A DNA stretch of 8,621 nucleotides from Planctomycetaceae bacterium (GCA_007695205.1 REEF01000336.1:1-8621); one strand, 5' to 3'; counted from the first letter of the stretch, positions 1 through 6,465 are shown. Program-made: numbers and translations. Notes: generated by a model not told the origin, from the letters alone.

Positions 1-123
1 AACGACTCCCGACCCCGCCCGCGTCCCCATGCAAGGCTACCTTCCATGACAAGAAACTTCTGGCCGGGTGCTTAGTAGTGGCGATTCTCGATGGCTATTT
101 GACCTTCATGGCGTCGGCCAAAG

Positions 124-837
124 TTACGAACCGTCGGCGACGGGGAAGGTGTCGCCTTCGAGGGGACGGACGTAGATGTTACGGAAGTACATCCGGCTGT
201 TGGGGTCATGGGCTTGCAGTGCGAACGTGCCGCTGGACAATCGGCGCTGGCCTCGGATGTCCTCCTCGCGCTCGGTGTATTCCATGACCGTTTCGCCGTC
301 GACCTTCAGCACGATTTGGTTGCCTTGCACGATGATCTCATACAGGAACCATTCGTTGTCCTTGTGCGGTGCTTCATCCATGACATTCGAGACGCCGTAG
401 ACGCTGCCGGTCTTGATTCGATCGCGATGCGTCGCGTTCACCTGAGCCTCGTAGCCGACGCTGGGCCAACCTTCGGCTTGCCACCGAGTGTGGAAGAAGA
501 TGCCCGAGTTGGCGTTCGGGTACGTGTACACCTCGCTGCGGAAGTGGAAGTCCTTGAAATCAGCACCCGCGACCGGACCGTCGTAGAACAGATGCCCGCG
601 AGGCCCGTCGACGACGATCTTGCCTTCTTCAACGCTAAAGACCTGCGGGTTTTCGTCCGTCGGTCGCCAGCCATCCAGGTTTTCACCATTGAACAGCACG
701 TACCATTGCTGGCCATCGATGGTGATGGTTTTTGTCTCGGAGGCTTCCGCATCAGCGGCGAAGCCGGTAGCGGCGGGACCACCGACGATCCACAACGTGA
801 CGACGACGGCAAAGGCGGCGAGATTCTTGCACTTCAT
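124..837 (-). CDS. Secreted DUF1080 (3-keto-disaccharide hydrolase-like) protein
   Basis: A 237-residue exported protein that is almost entirely one DUF1080 domain, a beta-sandwich fold related to concanavalin-type lectins and glucanases. Some members act on 3-keto-glycosides; the substrate here cannot be read from sequence. Residues 1-28 form a signal peptide (KCK, then a hydrophobic stretch, with probable cleavage after GFA). Family hallmarks seen are LFNGENLDGW (48-57), NSGIFFH (110-116), GYEAQV (128-133), GSVYG (144-148) and the terminal FRNIYVRPL (218-226). I chose the ATG at 837 over the one at 888. It is preceded by AAAGGA with 6-base spacing, it puts the signal peptide at the N-terminus, and the 888 ATG lies immediately beside the -10 element of the predicted promoter, upstream of any likely transcript start. 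It is divergent from the DksA-like gene and appears monocistronic within the window. Family assignment is firm; enzymatic activity is inference. Confidence 0.93.
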   Translation of the reverse strand: MKCKNLAAFAVVVTLWIVGGPAATGFAADAEASETKTITIDGQQWYVLFNGENLDGWRPTDENPQVFSVEEGKIVVDGPRGHLFYDGPVAGADFKDFHFRSEVYTYPNANSGIFFHTRWQAEGWPSVGYEAQVNATHRDRIKTGSVYGVSNVMDEAPHKDNEWFLYEIIVQGNQIVLKVDGETVMEYTEREEDIRGQRRLSSGTFALQAHDPNSRMYFRNIYVRPLEGDTFPVADGS

Positions 838-843
838 GGTGTT

Positions 844-849
844 TCCTTT
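844..849 (-). promoter_or_regulatory. Ribosome binding site of the DUF1080 gene
   Basis: Read on the minus strand this is AAAGGA, 6 bases before the ATG at 837. It decides the start against the in-frame ATG at 888, which has no comparable Shine-Dalgarno sequence and would add 17 polar residues ahead of the signal peptide. Confidence 0.75.
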
Positions 850-890
850 GGGCAAGTGTGACTGAAAGATTTTGTCTAACCGAACCATTT

Positions 891-919
891 AATCTAACAT
901 GGTGCCCGCCGGTGTTCAA
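891..919 (-). promoter_or_regulatory. Sigma-70-like promoter of the DUF1080 gene
   Basis: On the minus strand there is TTGAAC (914-919, 4 of 6 to the -35 consensus), a spacer of exactly 17 bases, then TAGATT (891-896, 4 of 6 to the -10 consensus). Transcription would begin near 884, giving a leader of about 47 bases before the ATG at 837. The match is moderate; spacing and position are good. Confidence 0.5.
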
Positions 920-1238
920 TCGGGCCACTCGCGTTGGCGAGCACGAAGGTGAAGGTGAAGGTGGAGCCTGGTTATCAGGGGATTCGATTCTCACGGCATG
1001 GCGTCCGTCGGTTTTCTTTCTGCCAAAAATGGCTGTATTCCTGCCCCGATTGTGTCGATTATCGGTATGCGATCGATATGTAGGAATCTGCTGACGTTGA
1101 TAAGTAGCCATGTCAGGTGGGACTCATCATGGGCCGGGGCGTTCCTTGATCCGGGATGAACACCCGGGCAGCAGGCTGCGTATCGGAAGAAAACAATGTT
1201 CGCAAAGTCATTGCTCATAGTCAGTTAGGATCAAGGAC

Positions 1239-1685
1239 ATGACTCGAAACGAAGCCATCTCAAGTCTGCGGAAGGTGCTGCTGAAGCGTCGAAACGCGCT
1301 GCGAAATGCGCTGGCGGGTGATCTCAGCCTGCTGAACGATCTGCGCGGCGAGACGCATGGTGATGTGATCGATTATGCGTTGGATGCAGCTCAGGACGAG
1401 ATCAGCTCGCAATTGGCCGAAGTAGAGAGTCGGGAGCTGGCTCACATCGAAAACGCTTTGGTCTCCATGCGCGAAGGCACGTACGGCAATTGCGGTCATT
1501 GCGGGGAATCGATCCCGCTGGCTCGGCTCCAAGCCCTGCCCTACGCAACGCTTTGCATTCGCTGCCAAAGGGAATCGGAGAAAGGCGGGCCGAGACGGTC
1601 GTCTGGCGACTGGTCTCGCGTGGTCGATACGCCCACCATCGATGCGGATGTCATGCTCGGCGACATCGAACTGGACGTTCGCTAG
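1239..1685 (+). CDS. DksA/TraR-family C4 zinc-finger protein
   Basis: A 148-residue protein of the DksA/TraR family, whose members bind the RNA polymerase secondary channel and modulate transcription, often with ppGpp, in stringent and stress responses. Residues 1-80 form a helical, coiled-coil-like segment. It contains DVIDYA (42-47), which matches the D-x-x-D-x-A tip of E. coli DksA, so both acidic tip residues (D42, D45) are retained. The finger is C85-x2-C88-x17-C106-x2-C109, in the context YGNCGHC...LCIRC typical of the family. Residues 115-148 are an extra C-terminal tail (GGPRRSSGDW onward, ending acidic) of unknown role. At 148 residues it is close to E. coli DksA (151) but with a shorter N-terminus and a longer C-terminus. 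The start ATG has AGGA at 1227-1230 with 8-base spacing. The HtrA-like gene starts 35 bases after its stop, suggesting co-transcription. Whether it is a true DksA orthologue or a paralogue cannot be decided here. Confidence 0.92.
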   Translation: MTRNEAISSLRKVLLKRRNALRNALAGDLSLLNDLRGETHGDVIDYALDAAQDEISSQLAEVESRELAHIENALVSMREGTYGNCGHCGESIPLARLQALPYATLCIRCQRESEKGGPRRSSGDWSRVVDTPTIDADVMLGDIELDVR

Positions 1686-1720
1686 ACGATTCCCCGCAAC
1701 GCTATCGGAGATGTGAACGC

Positions 1721-2869
1721 ATGACCTTTCGTTCGTGTGGCCGTGCTGATCGGCGGCTGGTGCTGATGCTGCTGATGCTGTTTTGCATCAGCTTTTCTGT
1801 TCGAGCATCGGAACCATCGTCCGATGCCTCGACCAGCTCCGATTCGCACTCGCGTTTGTTCGAGGAAATCGCGGAGGAAGTCGCAGAACTGGAACGGCGA
1901 AGCAACGTCTTGAAGAAGGTGGTACGTTTCGTCAAACCCTCGGTCGTCCATATCCAAGCCAGAAAGACGTCCCTTGTCGGTACCACCGTGTCGACGCGGC
2001 GGTCGGTGGAAGAAGCAGGCTCCGGCGTCATCGTCCAACTGGAGGGCCAACACTACGTTTTGACCAACCGACACGTGATCAGCCAATCGGAATTGAATCA
2101 GATCCAGATTCAATTGTCCGACGGACGCATCACGTTCCCCGTCCGCGTCTGGACCGATCGCCACTCCGACGTGGCCGTCATGGGCATCGCCTCACGCGAT
2201 CTGGTCCCCGCTCGATTGGCAGACAGTGATGGAGTGGAAATCGGCGACTTTGTGCTGGCCGTGGGAAGCCCCTTCGGGCTCAGCCATTCCGTGACGTATG
2301 GCATCATCAGCGCCAAAGGACGGCGCGATCTTCGCTTGGGCAACGGCGACGTGAAATACCAGGACTTTCTGCAGACCGATGCGGCCATCAACCCCGGCAA
2401 CAGCGGAGGGCCGCTGCTGAATCTTCGAGGCGAAGTGATCGGGATCAATACGGCGATTGCCAGCAGTTCAGGCGGAAGCGAAGGGATCGGATTTACCATC
2501 CCGATCAATATGTTCATCCATATTGCGAATCAATTGGTGCAGAGCGGAAATGTTCGGCGAGCCTACTTGGGTGTACGACTGGATCGACGTTTCGGACCCC
2601 TGCAGGCAAACGAACTGGGTTTGCCCGTCGCCCGTGGGGCCCGCGTCACCGAAGTCACGCCGAATTCACCGGCGGCTGAAGCACTGCTTCGGATAGGCGA
2701 TGTCATCGTCCAAATTGACGACAAGCCGATCGATAGTGATGACCATCTGGTGAATCTGATCAGTCTCCTGTCGATCGATCGGCGTATCGAAGTAACGTTC
2801 TATCGCGATGGAAAACGCCAGAGCGTCTGGGCTCGAGTTGGCGCCAGAGAGTCCTTTGAACGCGATTGA
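1721..2869 (+). CDS. HtrA/Deg-type serine protease, one PDZ domain, exported
   Basis: A 382-residue trypsin-fold protease of the HtrA (S1C) family, acting in envelope protein quality control. Residues 11-29 are a signal peptide or anchor (RRLVLMLLMLF core, possible cleavage after VRA). Residues 30-44 are a Ser/Asp-rich linker and 45-68 a charged helix. The protease domain (about 70-275) has the complete triad: H118 in LTNRHVI, D150 in HSDVAVMGI and S228 in NPGNSGGPLLN. A single PDZ domain follows (about 280-372, beginning with YLGVRL, then SPAAEALLRIGDVIVQID). One PDZ plus an N-terminal hydrophobic segment is the DegS/HtrA2 layout rather than DegP (two PDZs). The same frame stays open back to 1490, but that part overlaps the DksA-like gene and is not protein-like. 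The ATG at 1721 gives the signal peptide and has GGAG at 1707-1710, 10 bases upstream. It lies 35 bases after the DksA-like gene and is probably its operon partner. Confidence 0.94.
   Translation: MTFRSCGRADRRLVLMLLMLFCISFSVRASEPSSDASTSSDSHSRLFEEIAEEVAELERRSNVLKKVVRFVKPSVVHIQARKTSLVGTTVSTRRSVEEAGSGVIVQLEGQHYVLTNRHVISQSELNQIQIQLSDGRITFPVRVWTDRHSDVAVMGIASRDLVPARLADSDGVEIGDFVLAVGSPFGLSHSVTYGIISAKGRRDLRLGNGDVKYQDFLQTDAAINPGNSGGPLLNLRGEVIGINTAIASSSGGSEGIGFTIPINMFIHIANQLVQSGNVRRAYLGVRLDRRFGPLQANELGLPVARGARVTEVTPNSPAAEALLRIGDVIVQIDDKPIDSDDHLVNLISLLSIDRRIEVTFYRDGKRQSVWARVGARESFERD
1771..1796 (+). terminator. Terminator-like hairpin inside the start of the protease gene
   Basis: GCTGATGC (1771-1778), loop TGTTTT, GCATCAGC (1785-1792): a perfect 8-base-pair stem directly followed by TTTT (1793-1796) and a further T-rich stretch. 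A second copy of the left arm lies at 1762-1769 and could pair instead. It falls in the codons for signal-peptide residues 17-25. It could be an attenuator or leaky terminator between the DksA-like and protease genes, or merely a by-product of repeated CTG/ATG codons. Confidence 0.3.
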
Positions 2870-2879
2870 GTGCCCCACG

Positions 2880-2905
2880 GCCGAGCGAACGTGCTCACGG
2901 CTTTT
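2880..2905 (+). terminator. Possible rho-independent terminator of the protease gene
   Basis: Eleven bases after the protease stop, GCCGAGC (2880-2886) can pair with GCTC-ac-GGC (2893-2901) across a GAACGT loop: 7 pairs with a 2-base bulge, followed by TTTT (2902-2905). It overlaps the last codons of the convergent dehydratase gene. The stem is imperfect and the T run short, so this is tentative. Confidence 0.35.
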
Positions 2906-3257
2906 CTTCGATCGGGATCTGGTCGATCTTGGCCGCCAGAATAAAATCGTTCTCGCTCAACCCACCGATCGCGTGCGTCCAAAGCTCGACGGCCACGTTG
3001 CGATAACCCTCCAAATGCAGGTCGGGATGGTGGCCATCTTCCTCGGCCACTTCGGCCACCCGATTGAAGAAATCCATCGCTGCCTGGAAATGCTTGACGA
3101 CCCACTCTTTTCGGATGCGCTGGCCATCGCGGACCAGATGCCAACCTGACAGGCTGCGAAGCTGCTGTCGGGCCTCGTCCAACGTACAGGCATCGACACC
3201 CCCTTCGCACGGCTTACATTTTCGACTGACCAGTTGTTCGGTAGCTAAAAATTCCAC
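2895..3257 (-). CDS. phhB: Pterin-4a-carbinolamine dehydratase
   Basis: A 120-residue cytoplasmic enzyme of the PCD/DCoH family (4a-hydroxytetrahydrobiopterin dehydratase), which dehydrates 4a-hydroxy-tetrahydropterin to the quinonoid dihydropterin and so recycles the cofactor of aromatic amino acid hydroxylases; some members act in pterin or molybdopterin metabolism. Visible hallmarks are GHHPD (75-79, catalytic histidines H76 and H77), the strand LEGYRNVAVELWTH (82-95, with H95) and the final GGLSENDFILAAKID. The N-terminal segment with C14-x2-C17 and CEGG before the domain is an extension relative to the short mammalian form. The start is GTG, supported by AGGAG 8 bases upstream (minus strand). 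No hydroxylase gene is in the window, so the partner pathway is unknown. It converges on the protease gene with 25 bases between stops and is divergent from the sigma-54 activator. Confidence 0.95.
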   Translation of the reverse strand: MEFLATEQLVSRKCKPCEGGVDACTLDEARQQLRSLSGWHLVRDGQRIRKEWVVKHFQAAMDFFNRVAEVAEEDGHHPDLHLEGYRNVAVELWTHAIGGLSENDFILAAKIDQIPIEEKP

Positions 3258-3265
3258 TTAAAAAT

Positions 3266-3270
3266 CTCCT
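3266..3270 (-). promoter_or_regulatory. Ribosome binding site for the GTG start of the dehydratase
   Basis: AGGAG on the minus strand, 8 bases before the GTG at 3257. It supports a non-ATG start; the only in-frame ATG downstream (codon 61) would delete half of the domain. Confidence 0.8.
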
Positions 3271-3299
3271 GTTTGCCAGTTTTCAGTTCATGCTAACAT

Positions 3300-3310
3300 C
3301 TAGATTCTAG
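3300..3310. repeat. Small palindrome over the dehydratase -10 element
   Basis: CTAGA-T-TCTAG, perfect 5-base arms around one base, covering the -10 hexamer of the minus-strand promoter. It could be an operator half or chance; no regulator can be named. Confidence 0.35.
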
Positions 3311-3332
3311 TCATAGAAACATGTGTTTTCAA
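3304..3332 (-). promoter_or_regulatory. phhB: Near-consensus sigma-70-like promoter of the dehydratase gene
   Basis: Minus strand: TTGAAA (3327-3332, 5 of 6), 17-base spacer, TAGAAT (3304-3309, 5 of 6). Predicted start of transcription near 3297, giving a leader of about 40 bases. This is the best housekeeping promoter seen in the window and suggests steady expression. Confidence 0.62.
3317..3328. repeat. Small palindrome in the spacer of the dehydratase promoter
   Basis: AAACA-TG-TGTTT, perfect 5-base arms around two bases, lying between the -35 and -10 elements of the minus-strand promoter and about 20 bases upstream of the plus-strand sigma-54-like element. A possible regulator site. Confidence 0.35.
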
Positions 3333-3348
3333 GTACGGGGGTGCGTGG

Positions 3349-3365
3349 TGGGGCTTGGGTTGCTT
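3349..3365 (+). promoter_or_regulatory. Sigma-54-like -24/-12 promoter upstream of the activator gene
   Basis: TGGGGC-TTGGG-TTGCTT: invariant GG and GC dinucleotides separated by exactly 10 bases, with a full TTGC at -12 and 4 of 6 matches to TGGCAC at -24. Transcription would start near 3375, leaving about 80 bases before the ATG at 3455. The site directly precedes the gene for a sigma-54-dependent activator, which makes autoregulation plausible. Confidence 0.42.
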
Positions 3366-3392
3366 GTTCGGATCGCGATTTTCGGGAATAAT
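3364..3392 (+). promoter_or_regulatory. Alternative sigma-70-like promoter of the activator gene
   Basis: TTGTTC (3364-3369, 3 of 6), 17-base spacer, AATAAT (3387-3392, 5 of 6 to the -10 consensus). It overlaps the sigma-54-like element at its 5' edge. The -35 is poor; it is the housekeeping alternative to the sigma-54 site. Confidence 0.33.
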
Positions 3393-3454
3393 CGGGTCGG
3401 GTTCGAAACCAGGGCCTGCTAAGGGGCTAACGAGAGATCCACGAGAAGTATTTC

Positions 3455-5374
3455 ATGGAATTGGTGGAACGGTTGCTGAAGTTGTCGGCCGAGCATAACG
3501 ATCCGGCCGAGTTCTTGAACGGGGCGCTGCCGGCCGTCGCGGCTGGCGCTGGTGCCGATTCGGCCGTGGTGGTGCGCGCCGAACGTGGTCGGTGGCGGGT
3601 CTTGGCTCAAACCGGACTCGATCGGAAACTGCCATACGACTTGCTCAGCGAAGTTCTGGATCGGGAGGTTCCGTGTCGCAATGGTGATTGGTGGGCGGTT
3701 CCTTTATCGAGTCAGCGACCGCGGATGGAGTTGATTGCGTTTTGGGCCCAGTCGCCCGCACCGGAGGCTCGGGGATCGAGTGCGAACGCGTTGGCTGGAT
3801 GGCTGGATTCGTCGCTTGGCTTGGTACGGACTCGATACCGCCAGGGGCGTCAGATCAAGCGGCTGCAGACGATCCTGGAGATCACAAGCCAATGGCGCCA
3901 GACGCAGCGGACCGACGAGCTATTACAGCAGATCGCGGAGGCTTCGACTCGTTTGTTGGGCGCAGCGCGGGCGAGTATCTTCCTGTGGGACAAGCGTGGC
4001 AAGACGCTGGTCGGCCGACCGGCGTTGGGTGTCGAGGGCGGCGAGTTACGGATCGCCGATGATGTGGGCGTGGTCGGCGAGGTCTTGCGGAGCGGCCAAT
4101 TGCGTCGTGTGGACGCGGAAGAGGCGGTGGGCGAGATCGATCGCCGCGTGGACCAGCAACTGAATTTCCGCACGCGAAATCTGCTGTGTGCTCCGATGCG
4201 GACGCCGGAAGGCGGGATGCTGGGCGCTTTCGAGGTGTTGAACAAATGCGAGGGCAATTTTACGGAGGAAGACGAAATCGCGTTGGTCGAGTTGGCCGCG
4301 CACGCGGCCGTGGCGCTGGCCAGTACCCAGCAATTCGAGCAACTGGCGCGAGTCCACCATCAGATGGCGGACCAGGCCGCAGCCAGGGTCCGATTGATCG
4401 GCCAGTGCCCGGCGATCGAAGCCTTGCGCGAGACCATCGCCCGCGTCGCCGACACGGACCTGGCCGTCCTGATCCTGGGCGAAAACGGGACCGGCAAGGA
4501 GGTCGTCAGCCAGATGGTGCATTATCTGAGCGAGCGGCGGCACCAGCCGCTGATCGCCGTCAATTGCGCGGCGCTGACGGAGACGCTTCTGGAGAGCGAG
4601 CTGTTCGGGCACGAACGCGGAGCGTTTACCGACGCGCACGATGCGCGGCCGGGAAAATTCGAATTGGCCAGCGGGGGTACTCTGTTCTTGGACGAGATCG
4701 GCGACATGAGTCCGGGCGGCCAGGCCAAATTGTTGCGAGTGCTGGAAGAAAAGGTGGTGGTGCGGGTCGGTGGGTCCCGACCCATTCCCACCGACACCCG
4801 TGTGATCGCCGCGACGAATCAAAACCTGGCACGGCTAGTACGCGAAAAACGGTTTCGCGAGGACCTGTTCTTCCGGTTGAATGTGGTCAGCCTCGAACTG
4901 CCTCCACTGCGCCAACGGGGTGACGATGTGCTGGCGCTGGCTCAGCATTTCCTCGAAACGTTCTGCAGCAAAGCGCGTCGCACGGTGCCGGAGTTCACAG
5001 CGGCCGCCCGCAAACGCATGCTCGCGCATCCGTGGCCGGGCAACGTTCGCGAGTTGCGCAATCTGATGGAACGGCTGGCATACCTGTCGCAGGGTGACAA
5101 GATCGATGCCAGCGATCTGGAATTCATCCTGGCCCCGGAACCCACCGTGCCATCGATCTTCCAGCTTCACGAATCGCTGAACGAAGCCACTCGCCAATTC
5201 CAGATCCAGTACATCCAGCAACAGATCACCGCGGCGCGAGGCAACATGACCGATGCGGCCGAGCGTCTGGGGATGCATCGTTCCAACCTGTATCGGAAGA
5301 TGCGGCAACTGGGCATGTCGCCGGAGAGTCTGGAGCAGGATGATCGCCCGCCAGGCGGGGAAACCAGGTCGTAA
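3455..5374 (+). CDS. Sigma-54-dependent transcriptional activator (GAF, AAA+, Fis HTH)
   Basis: A 639-residue bacterial enhancer-binding protein that would use ATP hydrolysis to open promoters bound by sigma-54 RNA polymerase. Residues 1-125 look like a degenerate GAF-type sensory fold. Residues 150-295 are a clear GAF domain (DELLQQIAEASTRLLGA... LLCAPMRTPEGGMLGAFEVLN). The AAA+ domain (about 312-545) has Walker A GENGTGKE (342-349), the sigma-54 loop ELFGHERGAFTDA (382-394, GAFTDA instead of GAFTGA), Walker B GGTLFLDEIGDM (407-418), FREDLFFRLNVV (467-478) and WPGNVREL (527-534). A Fis-type helix-turn-helix lies at about 597-620 (NMTDAAERLGMHRSNLYRKM). There is no receiver domain, so control is presumably by a ligand or partner sensed by the GAF segments, not by phosphorylation. 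The start ATG has GAGAAG 6 bases upstream. The regulon cannot be read from the window; self-control through the upstream -24/-12 element is possible. Confidence 0.95.
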   Translation: MELVERLLKLSAEHNDPAEFLNGALPAVAAGAGADSAVVVRAERGRWRVLAQTGLDRKLPYDLLSEVLDREVPCRNGDWWAVPLSSQRPRMELIAFWAQSPAPEARGSSANALAGWLDSSLGLVRTRYRQGRQIKRLQTILEITSQWRQTQRTDELLQQIAEASTRLLGAARASIFLWDKRGKTLVGRPALGVEGGELRIADDVGVVGEVLRSGQLRRVDAEEAVGEIDRRVDQQLNFRTRNLLCAPMRTPEGGMLGAFEVLNKCEGNFTEEDEIALVELAAHAAVALASTQQFEQLARVHHQMADQAAARVRLIGQCPAIEALRETIARVADTDLAVLILGENGTGKEVVSQMVHYLSERRHQPLIAVNCAALTETLLESELFGHERGAFTDAHDARPGKFELASGGTLFLDEIGDMSPGGQAKLLRVLEEKVVVRVGGSRPIPTDTRVIAATNQNLARLVREKRFREDLFFRLNVVSLELPPLRQRGDDVLALAQHFLETFCSKARRTVPEFTAAARKRMLAHPWPGNVRELRNLMERLAYLSQGDKIDASDLEFILAPEPTVPSIFQLHESLNEATRQFQIQYIQQQITAARGNMTDAAERLGMHRSNLYRKMRQLGMSPESLEQDDRPPGGETRS

Positions 5375-5496
5375 CGGCGGGATAAGCGCCAGGTCGATCA
5401 TCCGTCGCATCGTCTCCAGCGAACGATCGCCGCACAGATACGCCTCGCGCACCTCCGTTTCGTGTTGCTGAATCTGCTGAGATGGAAAGGAACGAA
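5375..5496 (-). other. Coding-like stretch in the convergent gap, possible gene remnant
   Basis: Between the convergent stops of the activator and the pseudouridine synthase, one minus-strand frame stays open and reads as a plausible helical protein (for example EVREAYLCGDRSLETMRR) with strong G/C preference at third codon positions. The frame opens at a TTG at 5515 inside the end of the synthase gene and runs on into the antisense of the activator gene without a stop until about 4835. There is no ribosome binding site and no good start codon, so an intact gene is not supported. It may be a remnant of a lost gene, a small gene with an odd start, or chance. No terminator was seen in this gap. 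Confidence 0.25.
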
Positions 5497-6465
5497 TTAA
5501 ATCAGACGCTCCCAAAAGCAGCGCAGATCATCGGGCAAGGGCGACCGACACTCGATCTGCTGGCCGCTGACCGGATGGGTCAGCCGCAGACAGGTCGCGT
5601 GCAGGGCCAGCCGAGGGGCACCGCTGTGGTTTGCGATCGCCGGACCGTCCAGCGGGCCGCGATACAACGGGTCACCGCATACGGGATGTCCGAGTTCGGC
5701 CAGATGGATCCGGATCTGATGGGTGCGTCCGGTCTCCAAACGGCACTCCAGCAGCGTATGATCGGCCAGCGTTTGTAACGGCTGGACGTGGGTGATCGCG
5801 TGCCGCCCCTTGCGCTGCGCAGGCTCGCTGCCTCGCAATCCGTCCCCCCGATCGCGAACCAGACAGGAAGTGATCGTCTGAGCCGCGACATGCCCGGGGA
5901 CGATCGCCAAATAGGTCCGCCCTGCTTGGCGGCTGGCGAACTGTTGGATCAACTGCCGTTGGGTCAGCGGATCGCGGGCGAAGACCAGCAGCCCGCTGGT
6001 GTCGCGATCGATCCGGTGGACAGCATACAAACGAGGTCGGCGGCGGCCGCGAGCCGCATGAGGCCCCTCGTGCTGGAGCAGCAGCTCGGGCAACAACTCG
6101 TCCAACGCGGGTTGCCGTGTCTTACGGGTCTGGGACCAATGCCGCTCAGCCCGATGCCGCAAGGTCATCATCCGTGGCGGTTTGTCGACCACTACCAGGC
6201 GTTCGTCCACGTGCCGGATCTTGATCTCGTCTGCCCCAGACCGCGGCAAAGATTGGTTCAGGACACGCACGACATCCCCAGCGACCAGTCGCCTTTCTTC
6301 GTCCAGGCACATCGCATGGTTCACCGTCACGCGGCGACTGTGGATCCATCGGCGGACCTTCGACCAAGACTGGCCGGGTAACCAATCGCGGAGTGCCGAT
6401 GCCAACGTACGGCCAGCCATCGGCTCATTTGCCTGAAAACAGCCTGCGATATGGGGTTCGCCCAT
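5497..6465 (-). CDS. RluA-family RNA pseudouridine synthase with S4 domain
   Basis: A 322-residue enzyme that isomerises uridine to pseudouridine in RNA, most likely in 23S rRNA as for RluC and RluD. Residues about 18-72 are an S4 RNA-binding domain (LRDWLPGQSWSKVRRWI, then VTVN). The catalytic domain starts near IKIRHVDERLVVVDKP (81-96). The signature HRIDRDTSGL is at 150-159, with catalytic D153; RTYLAIV (183-189) and RTHQIRIHL (247-255) are the other family motifs. A basic, arginine-rich segment (about 103-147) separates the first strand from the active-site loop and may contact RNA. The ATG at 6465 is only 3 bases after the stop of the SecA-like gene and has only a weak ribosome site, so translation is probably coupled; M16 (at 6420) is a less likely start. 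RluA family membership is firm; the exact rRNA target is not known. Confidence 0.94.
   Translation of the reverse strand: MGEPHIAGCFQANEPMAGRTLASALRDWLPGQSWSKVRRWIHSRRVTVNHAMCLDEERRLVAGDVVRVLNQSLPRSGADEIKIRHVDERLVVVDKPPRMMTLRHRAERHWSQTRKTRQPALDELLPELLLQHEGPHAARGRRRPRLYAVHRIDRDTSGLLVFARDPLTQRQLIQQFASRQAGRTYLAIVPGHVAAQTITSCLVRDRGDGLRGSEPAQRKGRHAITHVQPLQTLADHTLLECRLETGRTHQIRIHLAELGHPVCGDPLYRGPLDGPAIANHSGAPRLALHATCLRLTHPVSGQQIECRSPLPDDLRCFWERLI

Larger units (their letters stand above)
838..1238. other. Divergent intergenic region without a supported gene
   Basis: 401 bases between two divergently oriented starts. It contains the DUF1080 promoter and ribosome site (844-919), a short direct repeat of GAAGGT in three copies (945-962), a weak stem CCGGG/CCCGG with a 7-base loop (1151-1167), an inverted pair CAATG/CATTG (1194-1213), and the ribosome site TAGGA (1226-1230) for the DksA-like gene. 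Open frames here (for example 858-1094 plus and 991-1218 minus) lack a ribosome site and recognisable protein features. No convincing promoter for the DksA-like gene was found by eye. Confidence 0.6.

Noticed and set aside
208..861. 217-codon open frame on the plus strand opposite the DUF1080 gene
   Set aside because: It is the mirror of a GC-rich gene; it has no ribosome site and no recognisable motif, while the minus frame has a signal peptide and full domain.
945..962. Three tandem GAAGGT hexamers
   Set aside because: Too short and too few for a meaningful repeat element; no similar copies were seen elsewhere.
1030..1044. TGGCTG-TATTC-CTGCC, a GG-N10-GC sigma-54-like match
   Set aside because: The -12 half is poor, it lies about 195 bases from the next start, and such spaced dinucleotides are expected by chance in GC-rich DNA.
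1151..1167. Stem CCGGG/CCCGG before the DksA-like gene as a terminator or riboswitch
   Set aside because: Only 5 pairs, no following T run and no recognisable aptamer core.
1490..1720. Upstream in-frame extension of the protease gene
   Set aside because: It overlaps the DksA-like gene in another frame, reads as arginine-rich non-protein-like sequence, and would place the signal peptide inside the protein.
3396..3418. GGTTCGAAACC, resembling a tRNA T-arm
   Set aside because: The stem fails beyond two pairs when the 7-base loop is set, and no acceptor, D or anticodon arms are found around it.
4046..4822. 258-codon minus-strand open frame
   Set aside because: It lies wholly antisense to the AAA+ activator gene with all its motifs; composition is typical of a shadow frame.
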